From Leucaena leucocephala (lineage: Eukaryota > Streptophyta > Magnoliopsida > Fabales > Fabaceae), in assembly GCA_037074615.1 (NCBI GenBank), contig CM073547.1:1116001-1180000 (forward strand): DNA of 64,000 nt, written 5' to 3'. This document shows, piece by piece, positions 59,522 to 64,000 of this stretch. The translations under genes were made by a program, and so were the position numbers. Within the stretch, counting starts at the first letter, position 1, and the number at the start of each line of letters is the position of its first letter. Under the pieces are notes generated by a model. That model made no database searches. It was not told where the DNA came from and saw only the letters and a list, made by a program, of their open reading frames with translations.

Positions 59522-59720
59522 GTTTTCCAGTCTGATGCAAAATTTAATCGTAAAAGACCAGGCTTTGGAGCAAATAGTGTCCTTTTCGCTTTCTCTTTGA
59601 ATTGTGGACGAGGCAAATTTCTTTCTAAAAATTTTGGTATAAAAAAGAAGTTGCCCAATGGATCCATGTGTAGCTTACATGACAGTATAAATGTTATGTG
59701 AGCATTTATAGAACACATAG

Positions 59721-61696
59721 AATTCGAGGCATATTATATTATTGCCAAGTTATGAATACGGCTCATTCTTCAACGTTCGCGTAATGCATGAAAATGTATA
59801 TTGAGCTTTGTGTGGGTAATAATTGAATAAAGTGTCCATGAATTCAATTGATTAAGGGATAAGAAATACGTATTTAATTTTTGAGAGTATTATTTTATTG
59901 TGGTTTTAATTATGGTATTTAAAGAAATATCTTAGCTTTTGAGTATTTATATTTATACTCAATAGTAATAGACAGTCTATCATATTTTTTACTTATTTTT
60001 GGATCTTAGGTGAGCCAAAAATTTTTATAAAAATTTGTAGATAAACAAAAAAAGAGATATAGAATGGGTCCCAACAAAAAAGGAAAAAAAGTAAGAGCGG
60101 GCCAGGTACATATAAGCATTTTTTGTAAATATACTTGATTATCAAATGAATAATTTATTGTTAAATATCTCTTTTTGAAGTTTGAGATTTTAAGAAATAA
60201 AAGAATACGAAGGTTTCAGGCGTACCTGAAATTTTTTTATATGAGGACTAAAATATTACGGAAGGCTCTTGATCATGTTTATATGACAAATGTACTTTGA
60301 TAAATAATGAAAATAGAGCGTCAAAAATAAAGAAATATTGTTCTTCAACTAACTACTTTTCTGTCCGTGTATACATATATATATAACTTGTCGAGGGAGG
60401 AGTTAGATAAACGTATCTAAGTCCCTCATTTCAAATTCAAATATTCCTTCAGTTCTCATGTAAACGGCTCTCTATTTTTCATCGGTCGGATCTGATCTAT
60501 CATAGGTGAATCACCCATTTCCTTACAAAATACATTAAAGATAAATTAATTTTATATTACCAACACAAAAATGAGACGATATTTCTTTTGAGTTTGCTTG
60601 CTTCATCTCATTATTTGAGATTTGGAATTTTGCCTTGTCTTCACCACAACCCATGTGACATTATGCTTTGCTTTCCCTTTGTCCTTTCTGAATTCCCACA
60701 GCCCTCTCAAACAAACACTCAATGCTCTACACATAGATGCATGGTCTCGGTATGGCACCACGTGGTGAGGGATGAAGATGATGGATCACTATCTGCGACC
60801 TCCATCACCGATCTCTGTCCATATCCAAACTAGCATGGTCGGCACTTCACATCTAACATCGTAATTCTTTAGTTATTCTTCCCAATTCTGCTGTGGCGAT
60901 CCATTTTCATGTCCCTTTTGATTAATCAACAATATCTATGGGATCCGCAGCCCCCCAACTATACATATATATATAATATAGAACATGACATCTTGTGAGT
61001 TTTGTCATGTCAGGCTTGCTGCTGCCCCCCATATCTCTACTTTCCTTTATTTCAAATCAATCTCACAAAAAGGCTGGCGGCAAAATATCATGTTCGGAAT
61101 ATAAGTCCCATATGTGGGTTGGTGAATAAAGCCATCAGTCGGTAGTCCACTATATCAGATTTTTATATTCTTTCCCTCCATCCACTTAAAACGATGCGTG
61201 GTAAAAAAAGTACAAGTATGTAAGATTTTTATTTACTTATGCATTGATGTATTTATATTATTATATATTTTCATTAAATTAAATTATTGTAATTATGAAT
61301 ATGTTAGATATAATTATAGCTAGACTATTAAACCTTTGAAACATAGTCTTAGACAGGTTTAATGATTAGCCCATACAAATTATACCAATCACAAATAATT
61401 TTTTAAATGATGATATTTCAGATATATAATTCTAATTTTGAGCGGTCCTCACCCCTCAGCTTTTCACAAAGTTAATTAATGTTGCTAATGTCTTTGGTGC
61501 TGCTGAATATATAATTGGGGCGGCTGTCTTTTTTTTTTTAAAAAAAAAAATAAAATCGCTTCTCAATGAAGTGCCTTTTCAGTGACAAAACAGAATGTTC
61601 CAAGTGGCCGAGTGTGGTGGGTTACTTATTCCTTACGAAATCATCTCCTACCTATGTTCCTACTTTGCAAAAAAAAAAGAGAATTACTGTTACACT
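59721..61696. other. Spacer right of the LINE
   Basis: AT-rich. 59850-60000 resembles, reversed, the AT-rich repeat of spacer 2 (31480, 32695, 33490). 60550-60950 is GC-richer with an 81-codon frame (60588-60833) of no recognised family. AT microsatellites lie near 60370 and 60963. No gene called. Confidence 0.4.
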
Positions 61697-62472
61697 TAGG
61701 GCTGTACATAATGTCCATAGCCCGCTATACTCTGCCCAACCCGTAAAAAAAATGCCCAGTCCAGCCCAATTTTTATCGGGCAGAGCCGGGCATTGGGCTA
61801 CAAAATACAGCCCATGTATTTTTCGAGCTGGGCACCGGGCATAGGGGCTGCCCTGCTTATGAGCACCTCTTCTTTTATTATTTTTTTATTTTTTTCTATC
61901 TTAAAAGGGAGAATATGATAGCTACTGGTGACTATAAGGTAATTTTAGAAATATAAATAGGTAAGTTATATCTTTTAATATTTATAACTATACTAATTTT
62001 TTTTAACTTTGTTAATTATCATATGATTACATTACAAATTATAATTATTTATTTTATTTTTTTAGATGATTTATCTTTGTCAATATTAGGGAGATTGATA
62101 CAAAGTTATAATTACAAACTACTTAGATTTCAACGCTTATTTTTTATATACAATGGATCTTAAGATTTTGATTATTATCTTTGTTCTCTTATTCTTAGTA
62201 AATTATAGATATTATTTAACTGTTAAAGACACATGAATATGGTATTATTTTAAAAATTCATAATTATAATTTTTTTCACAATATGAGCATGACATCACAA
62301 TTTGAGCATGTCTAGCCCGCCTATGCCCAGCCCGCTCATACCCTGTCCAAAATTATTCGGGCTTTTATCGGGCAAGGCCGGGTATCGGACTATAAAATAC
62401 AGCCCATATATTTTTTGAGTAGGGCACTGGGATGGAGAACTACCCTATCCAATTCTGACCATACACACCCTA
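61697..62472 (-). mobile_element. hAT-like MITE, copy 2 (776 bp), with 8-bp target duplication
   Basis: The left end TAGGGCTGTACATAATG and reversed right end TAGGGTGTGTATGGTC form the inverted repeats. Flanks gttacact (61689-61696) and gctacact (62473-62480) match at 7 of 8 bases, the target-site length of hAT elements. Subterminal regions carry gcccg/cgggc blocks. The AT-rich centre matches 39211-39998 in reverse order (e.g. gacacatgaatatggtattatttt). No transposase; it needs an autonomous hAT partner elsewhere. Confidence 0.85.
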
Positions 62473-64000
62473 GCTACACTTGATCATGGAAGAATATTCG
62501 GGTCTTATTGAATAATTAAAGGCAAAAACTCTCGCAATCGTGTGTATTATCTTAGTCTACATCGATGCCTCCGTCATAGTATTATACATAAAGCTCTTGT
62601 ACGAAATAATTATTATTCGTTGCTTTGTATCTCAAGATTCGCTATGGGCAAAATGGCCCGTTTGTTTAATTTGTAGAGAAGCAAAGAATATATTTTAAAA
62701 AATAATTTATAAAATAAAAATGATTTTAAAAAAATAAATATTTAAATAATTATTAATATAATATTTTTTTATAAATAAATTATTAAAAATAATATAGAGT
62801 AAAAAAATATAAAAAATAAAATAATAATTATATATGATCGATCTAAGTCTTACCTTAGAACAGATACTGATTGAGTTTGTTTCTCAAATGACCGGTAACT
62901 TAAGAGAATGGTTTACTCAGCTCAGTGAATATCAAAGATTACAACTTGTCAGATCTGCAAATCCTGGAACATTTCTAGGAAATTAAAACTATAGTTTATT
63001 CTATAAAATTTTATAGCTAAAACTACTAAAAACATATTTTAAATTATAATTTTAAATAAAATCAGTCTTAAAATTTTTGACACATATGTTAAGAAAAGAA
63101 CTTAATACTCAAACTCTTTCTGATTCCTATTAAATATTTTTAAAAATTTTATATTTTACATTTTTGTTAAAATAAAAATAGAAACAATTCTCCCGGTCTC
63201 CAATAATTACAGGCTAAGTTCATTAGATTTATCCAAATATGTGCCCCGTTTATACGATGGTAACCGCGTGAACAGTGATGGAAAATAGAGTTGTTGTTAG
63301 GTGTATTATTAAAAGAAAAAATGTAATGCTTTTGTAACCAAAAATTCGATGCCTCCTATCTTTATCATCCTTTTCGTGCCTTATGGTCGGGAGTATAATT
63401 TAATTAGATCTATATTTTTGTCTGGACCCAAAATTTATTGACGAAAAGTGTTAAAAGAATTCATGTTCAATCATCTTATTGACCAAAAGAATTTGATTAT
63501 ACCTATACTCTAGAGAATTTAAATATGTAAATAGTATTTATATTTAAATATAAAATTTTAATCACCATCCACATTAATTTTTTTATCTATTTCTCTTTTA
63601 AACTAGAACCTTCCAAAGATCCTTTTTATTTATTCATGGGTGACTAACAAGTCATTTAAGTTAAAGAGAATCTAGACTGGATCTGTGTCAATCCGCTCTC
63701 CACCGTTTTCTATTTCAATCTCAGCGTAATGCAGAATTTTCAGATCAAATAGTAGCATCCCAACAAACTCGCGCTCCTCTGCTTTCTAATGTCGAAATGA
63801 AAGCCCCACCAAAACATTTAATTATAATAATCCCAATTTATTTAAATTTAAACCTATTTATCACTCCTAATCCTTATCCCGTACAGGACCCACCGTCACA
63901 TGGAGCCATCACCATTCAATTGATTTGTCCGCCATTTTAACTACGGATGTATTCTCCGTTATTCCAAGCTCTGATATTTCGTAAGGATTTTGGATTATTG
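62473..64000. other. Spacer at the right edge
   Basis: AT-rich. 62660-62830 resembles the left part of the AT-rich MITE-like family. The last 350 bases are somewhat richer in GC and could be the flank of a gene outside the window. I see no coding region. Confidence 0.4.

Larger units (their letters stand above)
53427..59720 (-). mobile_element. Near full-length L1-type plant LINE, inactive
   Basis: On the minus strand the order is 5' UTR (about 59720-59522), ORF1 (59521-57601), ORF2 (57565-53480), a short 3' UTR and a poly-A tail (poly-T at 53427-53440). ORF2 carries endonuclease, reverse transcriptase, zf-RVT and RNase H regions, the plant L1 order. Stops and one deletion make it inactive. 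The 5' end is approximate and I found no convincing target duplication next to the tail (gatattttgctttatc has no clear partner at the right). The fragment at 8801-9217 is the same family. Confidence 0.9.

Noticed and set aside
60588..60833. 81-codon frame in the right spacer
   Set aside because: No recognisable motif, no homology to neighbours, and no exon-like borders that I could defend.
1..64000. CRISPR arrays, bacterial operons, riboswitches, organelle DNA
   Set aside because: No regularly spaced direct repeats, no ribosome-binding sites or polycistronic layout, and no plastid or mitochondrial genes. Everything seen fits plant nuclear DNA.

Overview
The window is nuclear DNA of a flowering plant, very probably a eudicot. 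The evidence is genes split by GT-AG introns, AT-rich spacers, plant-only protein families (VRN1-type B3 factor, CCG-binding protein, plant 2-oxoglutarate dioxygenases), plant L1-type LINEs, a tRNA-type SINE and hAT-like MITEs. I cannot name the species.

Layout. Positions 1-7,200 hold B3 transcription-factor genes on the minus strand: a fragment at the left edge, a decayed single-B3 gene (728-1,345), and an intact four-exon VRN1-like gene with two B3 domains (4,344-6,954). Positions 8,780-10,010 hold a 5'-truncated LINE with a 21-bp target duplication and a TIR element. Next are a secreted Expp1-like gene with one frameshift (10,959-12,303) and, on the minus strand, a decayed CDCA7-like zinc-finger gene (12,665-14,683). 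Two intact plus-strand housekeeping-type genes follow: a CCG-binding-protein-1/MEE14-like gene (17,468-18,568) and a nine-exon FAM114/DUF719 gene (19,516-23,485) that has one GC-AG intron.

Positions 24,137-53,030 are a tandem array of one 2-oxoglutarate/Fe(II) dioxygenase (2OGD) family. It has four intact genes (24,137; 34,380; 41,911; 49,865) and at least five relics. Gene 1 has three exons; genes 2-4 lack the second intron. The spacers carry repeated pieces of the duplicated unit. The most striking is a 19-bp sequence, GTCCAGGTTCAATGAACCT, built around a 15-bp dyad. It occurs seven times: upstream of the TATA boxes of genes 3 and 4, and at five other sites, most or all of them relict promoters. 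I consider this the best candidate here for an undescribed regulatory element.

Positions 53,427 to about 59,720 are a near full-length, decayed L1-type LINE on the minus strand. The right end holds a 776-bp hAT-like MITE with an 8-bp target duplication, an inverted relative of the element at 39,211-39,998. The rest is AT-rich spacer.

The 2OGD enzymes probably act on small specialised metabolites or hormones; the substrate cannot be read from sequence. Several left-hand genes carry small indels. These could be real decay or assembly errors, and I mark which is more likely in each case.
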